The notes: generated by a model not told the origin, from the sequence alone. A DNA stretch of 8,593 nucleotides from Gammaproteobacteria bacterium (GCA_020444775.1 JAGRHX010000364.1:1-8593); one strand, 5' to 3'. Counted from the stretch's first letter, positions 1 to 6,228 are shown. A program made the numbers and translations.

Positions 1-573
1 ATCGACGGCATCTTCTTCGACGAGATGTCCAATGATCTGGCCCTGGTCGGTTACTACCAGGCGCTGCGCGACCACGTCGCAAGCCGCTCGGCGACGGCGA
101 GGACCATCGGCAATCCCGGCACCCCGTTCACCTTCGATTCGAGCAATGGCGCGTCGGGACACGACGTTGATGACTACGCCGCCGTCTTCGACACCTTGAT
201 GACCTTCGAAAGCGACGTCACCGAGTACCTGAACGCCTACGTGGCGCCCACCTGGGCCGAGCGGGTCGATGCCAGCCGTTTCGCTCATGTGGTCCACAGC
301 GTGACCAGCGACGCAGATAGTAAGCAAGCGCTCACCCTCAGCAAACAACGCAAGGCGGGCTTCGTCTACCTCACCCATGATGTGATGCCGAATCCCTATG
401 ACGAGCTGTCGTCGAGATTCGCCGACGAGCGGGCCCGGCTGCTGGCAGCCAACCAGGCACCGCCCGGCCAGGCGGTGCCGATCCCCGGTCTTGCGCTGCT
501 CGCTGGCCTGCTCGGCCTGCTCGGCGGTCTGCTCGCCCGGGCTCGCGGAGCGCGTCCGGGCCACGGACCCTGA
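1..573 (+). CDS. Spherulin-4-like TIM-barrel protein, C-terminal part, with PEP-CTERM-like sorting tail
   Basis: This is the last 190 residues of a gene that starts left of the window; the frame is open from base 1. The fragment opens with IDGIFFDE, which matches the acidic strand-end motif seen in spherulin-4/GH114-like glycosidase-related barrels; the Asp and Glu are candidate active-site acids (family knowledge plus inference). The last ~35 residues have a tripartite layout: a short VPIPG motif, a Leu/Gly-rich hydrophobic stretch (about residues 159-177), then an Arg-rich end. This resembles exosortase-type (PEP-CTERM-like) sorting tails, so the mature protein is probably exported and processed at the envelope. 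The tail runs on past the arginines into a Gly/Pro/His end, longer than usual. An internal ATG at base 25 lies within the barrel motif and is not the true start. It converges on cinA with 38 bp between the stops. The family call is fairly good; substrate unknown. Confidence 0.72.
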   Translation: MDGIFFDEMSNDLALVGYYQALRDHVASRSATARTIGNPGTPFTFDSSNGASGHDVDDYAAVFDTLMTFESDVTEYLNAYVAPTWAERVDASRFAHVVHSVTSDADSKQALTLSKQRKAGFVYLTHDVMPNPYDELSSRFADERARLLAANQAPPGQAVPIPGLALLAGLLGLLGGLLARARGARPGHGP

Positions 574-611
574 ATCCGTCGCCCTGCCCCAGGAACCACC
601 GCGCTACCCCC

Positions 612-1868
612 TCAGCGCATGATCTGGGCCCGGGTCGAGCCGATCAGCCGCAGCCGCAGCAGATTGAGGACGCTGATCACCGAGTACTCGCGGATCCGAC
701 GACGGTCGCCCGCGAGCTTCACCTGCAAGGCCTCGACGTGGTCGGGCAGGGCGATGGCGACGAACACGGTGCCGGGCGCATGTCCCTCCTGTTCGCTCGG
801 CCCCGCCACGCCGGTGGTGGCGATGCCGACGTCGGCGCCGAGCCGCTCGCGCGCACCGATCGCCATGGCCCGCGCGCACTCGGCCGAGATCACAGGGCCC
901 TCGGGCACGTCGAGCTGATTGAACTTGATGTCGCTGGCGTAGGCGACCAGGCTGCCCCGGAACACGTCGCTGGCGCCGGCAATGTCGGTCAGACGCGCGC
1001 CCAGCAGACCGCCGGTCAGCGATTCCGCGGCGGCCAGCGTCCAGCCGCGCTGCCGGAGCAGATCCAGCACCGCCGCCTCCATGTTCATCTCGTCCACCGC
1101 GAAGATCGCGTCACCGACGATCTCGCGCACCCGCACCTCCTCCTCGGCCAGCAGCCGGTCGGCGGTCGCCACATCCTCGGTCTTGGCGGTGAGCCGGATC
1201 TTGATGCCCTCGATACCGCTGGCGAGAAAGGCGATGGTCGGATTGCCGACCTCGTCGAGCGCCTCGATGCGCTGCTCGAGCATCTCGGCGAGCCCGGATT
1301 CGCTCTCGCCCCAGCAGCGCAGCACGCGGCTCTTGATCACGGAGCTGATACCGGCGCGCTGCGCCAGATCGGGCAACACCGTGCCGGCCATCATCTCGCG
1401 CATCTCGTAGGGCACGCCGGGAACCGCGTAGATCACCTTGTCACCCACCGGACACAGCAGCCCGGGCGCGGTGCCCGGCATCTGCGCGATGAACAGCGCG
1501 CCCCGTGGTCGGTCCGCCTGACGCAGGTTGTTCTCGGCGAACCGCCGGCCGCGTCGCTCGAACAGACGACGGATATGGTCGGCCATCTCCTGGTCGCGTT
1601 CGAGTGATACACCCATGACCTCGGCGATACACTCACGCGTGATGTCGTCCTGGGTGGGTCCCAGACCACCACAGACAATCACCGCCTCGGCCCGCTCCAG
1701 CGCCTGGCGGATACAGGACACGATGCGTGCCTGGTTGTCACCCACCTTGACCTGGAAATGTGAGTCGATACCGGCCAGCGCGAGCTGCTCGCCGATCCAG
1801 GACGAGTTCGTGTCCACAATCTGTCCGAGCAACAGCTCGGTGCCAACAGCCACCACCTCACAACGCAT
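612..1868 (-). CDS. cinA: CinA: nicotinamide-nucleotide amidohydrolase / competence-damage-inducible protein
   Basis: The product is a full-length, two-domain CinA of 418 residues, the usual length. Residues 1-170 form the MoeA/MogA-like (MoCF) domain, with GTELLLGQIVDTNS at 9-22 and GGLGPTQDD at 67-75. A linker of about 80 residues follows. The C-terminal PncC domain (about 265-415) has AESLTGGLLGARLTDIAGAS at 281-300 and TGVAGP at 352-357; Ser283 corresponds to the family's catalytic serine. Members of this family hydrolyse NMN to nicotinic acid mononucleotide and ammonia, recycling pyridine nucleotides in the cytosol. The ATG at 1868 is chosen because GAGGAG lies 7 nt upstream. The in-frame TTG at 1883 would overlap that ribosome site and add five non-conserved residues. 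It is divergent from the DUF3604 gene and has no operon partner, although in many proteobacteria cinA sits next to recA. Confidence 0.95.
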   Translation of the reverse strand: MRCEVVAVGTELLLGQIVDTNSSWIGEQLALAGIDSHFQVKVGDNQARIVSCIRQALERAEAVIVCGGLGPTQDDITRECIAEVMGVSLERDQEMADHIRRLFERRGRRFAENNLRQADRPRGALFIAQMPGTAPGLLCPVGDKVIYAVPGVPYEMREMMAGTVLPDLAQRAGISSVIKSRVLRCWGESESGLAEMLEQRIEALDEVGNPTIAFLASGIEGIKIRLTAKTEDVATADRLLAEEEVRVREIVGDAIFAVDEMNMEAAVLDLLRQRGWTLAAAESLTGGLLGARLTDIAGASDVFRGSLVAYASDIKFNQLDVPEGPVISAECARAMAIGARERLGADVGIATTGVAGPSEQEGHAPGTVFVAIALPDHVEALQVKLAGDRRRIREYSVISVLNLLRLRLIGSTRAQIMR

Positions 1869-1875
1869 CGTCGTT

Positions 1876-1881
1876 CTCCTC
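1876..1881 (-). promoter_or_regulatory. Ribosome binding site of cinA (decides the start)
   Basis: GAGGAG read on the minus strand, with 7 nt to the ATG at 1868. It fixes the start there rather than at the TTG at 1883, which overlaps it. Just upstream, GATACT (1894 to 1889, minus strand) is a possible -10 element, but no convincing -35 accompanies it. Confidence 0.8.
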
Positions 1882-1961
1882 AAGGGCTAGTATCTGGACG
1901 CCCGCCGCGGGGCCGACCGGACCACACGGAGCAGCCATTATGCCTGCGCCGACCGCCCGAC

Positions 1962-1981
1962 CGCCCGCGTAGCCACGGGCG
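1962..1981. repeat. 6-bp inverted repeat in the cinA/DUF3604 divergent region
   Basis: CGCCCG (1962-1967) is followed after 8 nt by CGGGCG (1976-1981), a perfect inverted repeat. It contains the first copy of the 12-bp direct repeat. In sequence this GC-rich, a 6-bp arm can arise by chance, so function is uncertain. Confidence 0.35.
1965..1976 (+). repeat. 12-bp direct repeat, copy 1 (CCGCGTAGCCAC)
   Basis: CCGCGTAGCCAC occurs here and again, identically, at 2054-2065, 89 bp apart start to start. Both copies lie in the 215-bp divergent region between the cinA and DUF3604 starts. An exact 12-mer twice in so short a region is unlikely to be chance, so it may be a paired protein-binding site. 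No known regulator is recognised. Confidence 0.5.
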
Positions 1982-1999
1982 CGCGCCGCGAAGCTTCGA

Positions 2000-2027
2000 C
2001 TTGGCGGACGAGCCGCAAATCGCCAAG
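2000..2027 (+). repeat. Inverted repeat CTTGGCG / CGCCAAG upstream of the DUF3604 gene
   Basis: CTTGGCG (2000-2006) and CGCCAAG (2021-2027) are perfect 7-bp arms around a 14-nt spacer. It sits 56 nt upstream of the DUF3604 start codon and abuts the next stem-loop. It could be an operator or part of a structured leader. Confidence 0.42.
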
Positions 2028-2029
2028 AT

Positions 2030-2047
2030 GGCGCGGCGGACCGCGCC
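2030..2047 (+). promoter_or_regulatory. Stem-loop in the presumed leader of the DUF3604 gene
   Basis: GGCGCGG (2030-2036) and CCGCGCC (2041-2047) are a perfect 7-bp stem closing a CGGA tetraloop; U2029 and G2048 could add a wobble pair. There is no T-tract, so an intrinsic terminator is unlikely. Placed 36 nt before the start codon and just after another inverted repeat, it may be a leader structure or an operator. Confidence 0.42.
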
Positions 2048-2053
2048 GACGTG

Positions 2054-2065
2054 CCGCGTAGCCAC
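2054..2065 (+). repeat. 12-bp direct repeat, copy 2 (CCGCGTAGCCAC)
   Basis: Identical to the copy at 1965-1976. This copy ends 18 nt before the DUF3604 start codon, next to its ribosome binding site, so a factor bound here could affect expression of that gene. Confidence 0.5.
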
Positions 2066-2073
2066 TGCCAGAC

Positions 2074-2077
2074 GGAG
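2074..2077 (+). promoter_or_regulatory. Ribosome binding site of the DUF3604 gene (decides the start)
   Basis: GGAG with 6 nt to the ATG at 2084. The in-frame GTG at 2051 and the later ATG at 2144 have no comparable site. Confidence 0.7.
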
Positions 2078-2083
2078 ACCTTC

Positions 2084-4459
2084 ATGTCAGCCAAGCCGAT
2101 TACCGACAAGCCCGTTTCAGACAAGCCGGCCGCCGGCAAACCGATGTCCGACCGCGACGTGGTGCCGAACCCTGTCGACCCGAAGCTGGTCGGAGACGCC
2201 TGGTCGAATGCCTTCCCCGGCGCCGACCCGCAGGCCGACCCGGTGCTCTACGGACACGTGGATCTGGAGCCGCGCGGCGCCTTCGAGGTGCGCAGCCTGC
2301 AGACCTTCAAGCTGGTCTATACCGTCGGTCGCTACGGCATCGACGACACCGGCGGCATTCGGGTGGTGTTCCGCTTCATGGGCGACCAGGGTCGGCTGCA
2401 GACCGACGACCCGAGCGGCTACAACTACGTCACCGCGCACACCAGCACCGGCGCGAGGATCAACCTCAGCTACGACGGCCGCGGTCATCAGCGCCCGTGG
2501 TTCAAGTCGCTCACCGCGCACCTGCACGGCGGCTATCTGCGCGAGGGCGACACCATCACCATCGTCTTCGGCGACACCAGCAAGGGATCGCCGGGCATGC
2601 AGATGCAGACCTTCGTGGAGATGGGCTTCGAGTTCAAGGTGCTGGCCGACGTCTGCGCGGTCGGTCACTACCTGCCGCTGCCCGATACCCCGGCGATTTC
2701 CATCGTGCCCGGCGCGCCGCACGTCTGGCGCGCGGTGCTGCCGAGCCTGCGCCGGCCGGGCGAGCGCTTCCAACTCGGCATCAAGTGCGAGGATCGCTGG
2801 GGCAATCCCACTCATCGGGCGAGCGGCCGTCTGCAGCTGCGCTCGAATCTGCCGATCGAGGGTCTGCCCGAAATCATCGATTTCGCCCTCGGCAGCAAGG
2901 CCATCACCCTCGAGGAATTACGCGCCACCACGCCCGGCACCTACCGCGTGGACGTGCTCATGGACGGAGAGCCCATTGCCGAGGCCGGTCCGCTGGTGAT
3001 CGCCGACCAGCAGCATTCCGGATACTGGGGCGATCTGCACGGCCAGAGCGGTGAGTCGATCGGTATCACCACCTCGCGCGAGTACTTCGAGTTCGCCCGC
3101 AACAAGTCCTTCCTGGATGTGACCAGTCACCAGGCCAACGACTTCCAGGTCAACAATGCCTTCTGGGCGCACCTGAACGAGCTCACCGCCGAGTTCCACG
3201 ACGACCATCGCTTCGTGGTCTTCCCTGGCTACGAATGGTCGGGCAACACAGCGGTAGGCGGTGATCGCAACGTCTTCTTCCGAACCGAAGGCCGGCAGAT
3301 CCATCGCTCCTCGCACGCCCTGTTGCCGGATCGCTCCGATCTGGACACCGACGCGCCGAACGCCAACGCCCTGTTCGAGTCGCTGCGCGACGAGGACTGC
3401 GTGGTCTACGCGCACGTCGGCGGACGCTATGCCGACATCGGCTACGCGCACGATGGCCGGCTGGAGCGTTCGATGGAGATCCATTCGGCGTGGGGCACCT
3501 TCGAATGGTTGCTCACCGACGGCTTTCCGCTCGGTCATCGCTGCGGCGTGGTCTGCAACAGCGACGGTCACAAGGGTCGCCCGGGCGCCAGCTATCCGGG
3601 GGCCGCGACCTTCGGTGCCTATGGCGGCCTGACCTGCTTCCTGACCGATGATCTGAGTCGCGACGGCATCTTCGATTGCTTGCGTCGGCGACATCACTAC
3701 GGCACCACCGGTTGCCGCATGCACATGGACCTGCGCGTCGAGTTCGATGAGCCGGCAACGCTGTACGACCAGGACCCCAATGTGTTCCCCGACACCACCA
3801 GCAACCAGACGCGCTCGGTGATGATGGGCGACATCGTGCGCAGCGACGCCAGCAGCGTCCGACTCAAGCTACAGGTGGTCGCGCATGCGCCGATCGAGCG
3901 CATCGAGATACGCAACGGTACCGAGTGCGTGCTGCTGCACCGACCCTATGGCAGCGAGGATCTGGGCGATCGGGTCAGGGTCATCTGGAGCGGCGCGGAA
4001 TATCGAGGCCGTGGCCGGCAGAGCAATTGGATCGGGCGCGCGCGCTTCCACGACGCCAGCGTCGAGCGCATCGCCAAGATCAACGCCTGGAATCACGAGC
4101 GCAAGTTCGAGCAGTCCAGTGTCGACACGGTCGAATGGCACGCAATCACCACCGGCAACTTCGGTGGCTTCGACGCCTGGTTGCGAGGCGATACCGGGGG
4201 ACGGCTGGAGATCACCACCAATCACGGCAACCTGGACGTTGAGCTGTCGGCATTGGGTATCGACGACGTGACGCTGGAGGCCGGTGGCCTGGAGCGCCGT
4301 CTGCGGGTGTTCAGGCTGCCGGAGCAGAATCCGCACCGTGAGGTGAGCCTGGATGTCCCGGTGCAGCTGCACGCGCGGGGCGACAACCCGCTGTGGGTGT
4401 GCGTGACCACCGAGGATGGCTTCCAGGCCTGGAGCAGCCCGGTGTTCGTGTTCAAGTAG
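2084..4459 (+). CDS. DUF3604 family protein, PHP-like predicted metal-dependent hydrolase
   Basis: The protein has 791 residues, with no signal peptide or membrane segment visible, so it is probably cytosolic. Residues 4-23 are four KPxxD/G pentapeptide repeats. Residues ~45-300 look beta-rich and may be an accessory domain. The core starts at GYWGDLHGQS (313-322). It carries candidate metal ligands typical of PHP-type barrels: D317/H319, D345 and H349 in FLDVTSHQAND, E384 in FPGYEWSG, H444 in YAHVGGRY, E465/H467 in MEIHSAWG, and D494/H496 in NSDGHKGRPG. RRRHHYGTTG follows at 534-543. About 230 further residues look beta-rich. The ATG at 2084 is supported by GGAG 6 nt upstream. Family members lack an agreed reaction; a phosphoesterase or other hydrolase is an inference from the fold. 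The gene is alone on its strand, convergent with lysR. Confidence 0.82.
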   Translation: MSAKPITDKPVSDKPAAGKPMSDRDVVPNPVDPKLVGDAWSNAFPGADPQADPVLYGHVDLEPRGAFEVRSLQTFKLVYTVGRYGIDDTGGIRVVFRFMGDQGRLQTDDPSGYNYVTAHTSTGARINLSYDGRGHQRPWFKSLTAHLHGGYLREGDTITIVFGDTSKGSPGMQMQTFVEMGFEFKVLADVCAVGHYLPLPDTPAISIVPGAPHVWRAVLPSLRRPGERFQLGIKCEDRWGNPTHRASGRLQLRSNLPIEGLPEIIDFALGSKAITLEELRATTPGTYRVDVLMDGEPIAEAGPLVIADQQHSGYWGDLHGQSGESIGITTSREYFEFARNKSFLDVTSHQANDFQVNNAFWAHLNELTAEFHDDHRFVVFPGYEWSGNTAVGGDRNVFFRTEGRQIHRSSHALLPDRSDLDTDAPNANALFESLRDEDCVVYAHVGGRYADIGYAHDGRLERSMEIHSAWGTFEWLLTDGFPLGHRCGVVCNSDGHKGRPGASYPGAATFGAYGGLTCFLTDDLSRDGIFDCLRRRHHYGTTGCRMHMDLRVEFDEPATLYDQDPNVFPDTTSNQTRSVMMGDIVRSDASSVRLKLQVVAHAPIERIEIRNGTECVLLHRPYGSEDLGDRVRVIWSGAEYRGRGRQSNWIGRARFHDASVERIAKINAWNHERKFEQSSVDTVEWHAITTGNFGGFDAWLRGDTGGRLEITTNHGNLDVELSALGIDDVTLEAGGLERRLRVFRLPEQNPHREVSLDVPVQLHARGDNPLWVCVTTEDGFQAWSSPVFVFK

Positions 4460-4482
4460 CTACTGGACGAATCGACCGGGCG

Positions 4483-4507
4483 GGCGGTGGCGTCAGCCGG
4501 CGCCGCC
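4483..4507. terminator. Possible shared hairpin between the DUF3604 gene and lysR
   Basis: GGCGGTG (4483-4489) can pair with CGCCGCC (4501-4507) across an 11-nt loop, with one G-U wobble in the plus-strand RNA. It fills most of the 50-bp gap between the two convergent stops. There is no T-run on either side, so it is a weak terminator candidate at best. Confidence 0.3.
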
Positions 4508-4509
4508 GC

Positions 4510-5487
4510 TCATTGAACACTTTCGAGCTGCCCTACGTCGCGCGCGCGACGACCCAGATCGACGTTGGCAAGCCCGGTCAGGTGCTCGGACATGTAATCG
4601 ACGAAGGCGCGGATCTTCGCCGACAGATGACGGCGCGAGGGATACACCGCGTAGATCGCCACGTTGCGGTCGTCCGGGCCGACCTGGTATTCGGGCAGCA
4701 CCTGCTGCAAGCGCCCGCAACGCACGTCGTCCGCGACCAGCCAGTTCGGCATGTGCACCAGCCCCAGCCCCTGACGCGCCGCCTCGACCAGCACGTCCGC
4801 ATTGTTGGAGACGAATCGCCCCTGCACCTGCATCTCCACTGACTCCTCGGCCGATTTGAGCATCCAGCTACCGCCACCCGGACGCCACAGGTTGCTCGAT
4901 GACTGCGAGCGGAACACCAGACACTGGTGCTCGGCCAGATCCTGCGGCGTGCGTGGCACGCCGTGAATACGCAGATAGTCCGGGCTTGCGCAGATCACCC
5001 GGTGCATGGGCGCCAGACGCCGCGCCACCAGTGATGAATCCTTGAGCGGCGCGATGCGGATCGCGACGTCCACGCCCTCCTCGATCAGATCCACGACCTG
5101 GTCGGAGGCCGTGAACTCGACCTGCAGCTCCGGATTCAGCGCCAGGAATCCGGGCAGGGCGGTGGCCACGTGCAGTCGGCCGAAGGTCACGGGCGCTGTG
5201 ATCCGCAAGGTGCCACGAGGCTTGGCATCCAGCTCGCTGACCTCGCGGTGCGCGGCCTCGACGTCGTCCAGGATCTGGCTGGCCCGCTCGAAGTAGACCA
5301 TGCCGGCCTGGGTCAGATTCAGGGCACGGGTGGTGCGATTGAGCAACCGCACGCCCAGCTCGTCCTCCAACGCATTGACCTGTCGCGAGATCGACGAGGG
5401 CGCCAGGCCCAGATCGCGACCGGCCGCCGAGAAGCTGCCCGCGCGCACCACGCGCACGAACAGATGCATGCTTTGCAGTGATTCCAT
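4510..5487 (-). CDS. LysR-type transcriptional regulator
   Basis: The product has 325 residues. The N-terminal winged helix-turn-helix (about 1-62) contains FVRVVRAGSFSAAGRDLGL, then PSSISRQVNALEDELGVRLLNRTTR, the LysR recognition helix and wing. A linker helix follows, then a periplasmic-binding-like effector domain (about 90-300) beginning GTLRITAPVTFGRLH. This opening, with the RRLAPMHRVICASPDYL stretch, is typical of the large CrgA/AaeR-like LysR subgroup. The last ~25 residues extend a little past the usual end. The ATG at 5487 begins where homologs begin (MESLQSMHLF); its ribosome site is weak. The open frame extends upstream to 5724, but those 79 codons do not resemble a regulator. The divergent region contains a T-N11-A palindrome (5630-5648), consistent with autoregulation and control of the divergent small gene. 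Effector unknown. Confidence 0.93.
   Translation of the reverse strand: MESLQSMHLFVRVVRAGSFSAAGRDLGLAPSSISRQVNALEDELGVRLLNRTTRALNLTQAGMVYFERASQILDDVEAAHREVSELDAKPRGTLRITAPVTFGRLHVATALPGFLALNPELQVEFTASDQVVDLIEEGVDVAIRIAPLKDSSLVARRLAPMHRVICASPDYLRIHGVPRTPQDLAEHQCLVFRSQSSSNLWRPGGGSWMLKSAEESVEMQVQGRFVSNNADVLVEAARQGLGLVHMPNWLVADDVRCGRLQQVLPEYQVGPDDRNVAIYAVYPSRRHLSAKIRAFVDYMSEHLTGLANVDLGRRARDVGQLESVQ
5471..5478 (-). promoter_or_regulatory. Extra half-site CTGCAAAG inside the lysR start region
   Basis: CTGCAAAG on the minus strand lies at codons 4-6 of lysR, 10-17 nt after the first base of its ATG. It is identical to the arm of the palindrome at 5630-5648. It may be a secondary regulator site, or coincidence imposed by the Leu-Gln-Ser codons. 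Confidence 0.3.
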
Positions 5488-5565
5488 GATTCGTCCGGCG
5501 CCAGCAGATCCTGCCTTGGCGCCCCTCCGCCCGAGTGCTTCTTGTATCAGCTCGCCCCCACCCCC

Positions 5566-5586
5566 CGATACGGTCGCACCGTATCG
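5566..5586. promoter_or_regulatory. Perfect palindrome CGATACGGT-N3-ACCGTATCG upstream of lysR
   Basis: Nine-base arms at 5566-5574 and 5578-5586 are exact reverse complements around CGC. The inner ATAC-N9-GTAT is close to, but two bases longer than, the ATAC-N7-GTAT LysR box. It lies 79 nt upstream of the lysR start. It could be a regulator operator or a leader hairpin of lysR mRNA. A perfect 18-base match is very unlikely by chance. Confidence 0.65.
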
Positions 5587-5629
5587 ACGGCACACCGTAG
5601 CGCGTCGCCCGCGCCGTTCGTAGCGCTTG

Positions 5630-5648
5630 CTTTGCAGGGACTGCAAAG
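5630..5648. promoter_or_regulatory. LysR-box palindrome CTTTGCAG-N3-CTGCAAAG (T-N11-A)
   Basis: Perfect 8-base arms at 5630-5637 and 5641-5648 surround GGA. The symmetric T5633 and A5645 give the classical T-N11-A spacing of LysR-type sites, and the site lies 143 nt upstream of lysR in its divergent region. It is the best candidate for the primary binding site of the neighbouring regulator. Confidence 0.68.
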
Positions 5649-5669
5649 ATGTTAACGGCAAATGCCCGA

Positions 5670-5697
5670 TTCCGATGTCATCCGCAGGCCCTATCTT
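5670..5697 (+). promoter_or_regulatory. Possible promoter of the 78-aa gene
   Basis: TTCCGA (5670-5675) and TATCTT (5692-5697) are 16 bp apart and each matches consensus only partly (3/6 and 4/6). A start near 5704 would put the palindrome centre (5639) at about -65, the usual position of a LysR activator site. The weak boxes fit an activator-dependent promoter, but this is inference. From here to 5838 I see no other gene; the 5' leader would be about 150 nt. Confidence 0.28.
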
Positions 5698-5851
5698 TCC
5701 CGCAACCCTCGACGGGCCCGGCAATGGTGTGGGGCCACATCGATGACCGCACAGCGCATCGGCCCGCGCTCGTGTGACACCCCGGTCGGACGCATCAAGG
5801 TGACGCGCGCTGGAAATCGGGGCGGGACATAACCAGCGGAGACTTCAGAGC

Positions 5852-6088
5852 ATGAGCACCCGAAACACCACGATAGAACGGCAACGACCGTCCGATAGCG
5901 ATCGAGGCTACTTTGCCCGGAACCTGGATCACAACCGCGCCATGCAGCTCGGCCGGCGCGCGCAGGCTCGAGAGATCGCACGTCTGACCCGCGAGCTACG
6001 CCAGCGGGCGTCCGTGGCCTCGCGGCAGATCACACAGCGAATCGAGCGCTGGATGATCGAGCAGGCTCGTCGGCGGGCGGTGGATTGA
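5852..6088 (+). CDS. Small arginine-rich protein of unknown function (78 aa)
   Basis: I do not recognise this family. The 78-residue product has 19 arginines, no lysine and no cysteine, nine acidic residues and a net charge near +10. The first ~18 residues are polar. YFARNLDHNRAMQL (20-33) looks like the most family-like stretch. Residues ~34-76 are predicted by eye to be one long amphipathic helix with repeated Arg/Gln/Glu and a Trp at 67. It has no signal peptide or membrane segment. The start is supported by GGAG at 5838-5841, 10 nt before the ATG. Its reading frame is not merely a shadow, as nothing longer with family features overlaps it. It is divergent from lysR and convergent with the ThDP gene, so it may be a regulator target. 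Nucleic-acid or protein binding is a guess from charge only. Confidence 0.62.
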   Translation: MSTRNTTIERQRPSDSDRGYFARNLDHNRAMQLGRRAQAREIARLTRELRQRASVASRQITQRIERWMIEQARRRAVD

Positions 6089-6183
6089 CGGCAGGTCACG
6101 CGCAGGCCGCATGGCCAGCGCTGGCTTCGATAGGATGGCGCACCGGATTGGGCAGACCGGATGGCCTGCGCAGGGCTCGCCCC

Positions 6184-6228
6184 CGAGGCACGGCTGCACG
6201 GCCGCGCCCGGGGGCTGTGCGTGCCTCG
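6184..6228. terminator. Bulged hairpin between convergent genes, candidate bidirectional terminator
   Basis: CGAGGCACG (6184-6192) pairs perfectly with CGTGCCTCG (6220-6228). Inside it, CACGGCC (6197-6203) pairs with GGCTGTG (6213-6219) with one G-U, leaving a 4-nt bulge and a 9-nt loop. It lies in the 151-bp gap between convergent stops at 6088 and 6240. There is no T-tract on either side, so it may work as a rho-independent-like block or a 3'-end stabiliser. Confidence 0.5.

Noticed and set aside
574..611. Terminator between the spherulin-like gene and cinA
   Set aside because: The 38-bp gap shows no stem-loop or T-run.
738..1607. A 289-codon open frame opposite cinA
   Set aside because: It is a shadow of cinA, with low-complexity His/Gly/Arg composition and no family resemblance.
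1869..1883. Upstream TTG start for cinA
   Set aside because: The TTG overlaps the Shine-Dalgarno sequence that serves the ATG at 1868.
2051..2083. Upstream GTG start for the DUF3604 protein
   Set aside because: It has no ribosome site, whereas the ATG at 2084 has GGAG at 6 nt. It would also be translated across the direct repeat.
2117..2815. Open frames antisense to the DUF3604 gene (also 2918-3724 and 3869-4372)
   Set aside because: These are antisense shadows of a well-supported gene, Val/Ala/Gly/His-rich and without motifs or ribosome sites.
5488..5724. 79-codon N-terminal extension of the LysR regulator
   Set aside because: LysR proteins start at the position of Met at 5487. The extension is low complexity, and translating it would cover both palindromic operators.
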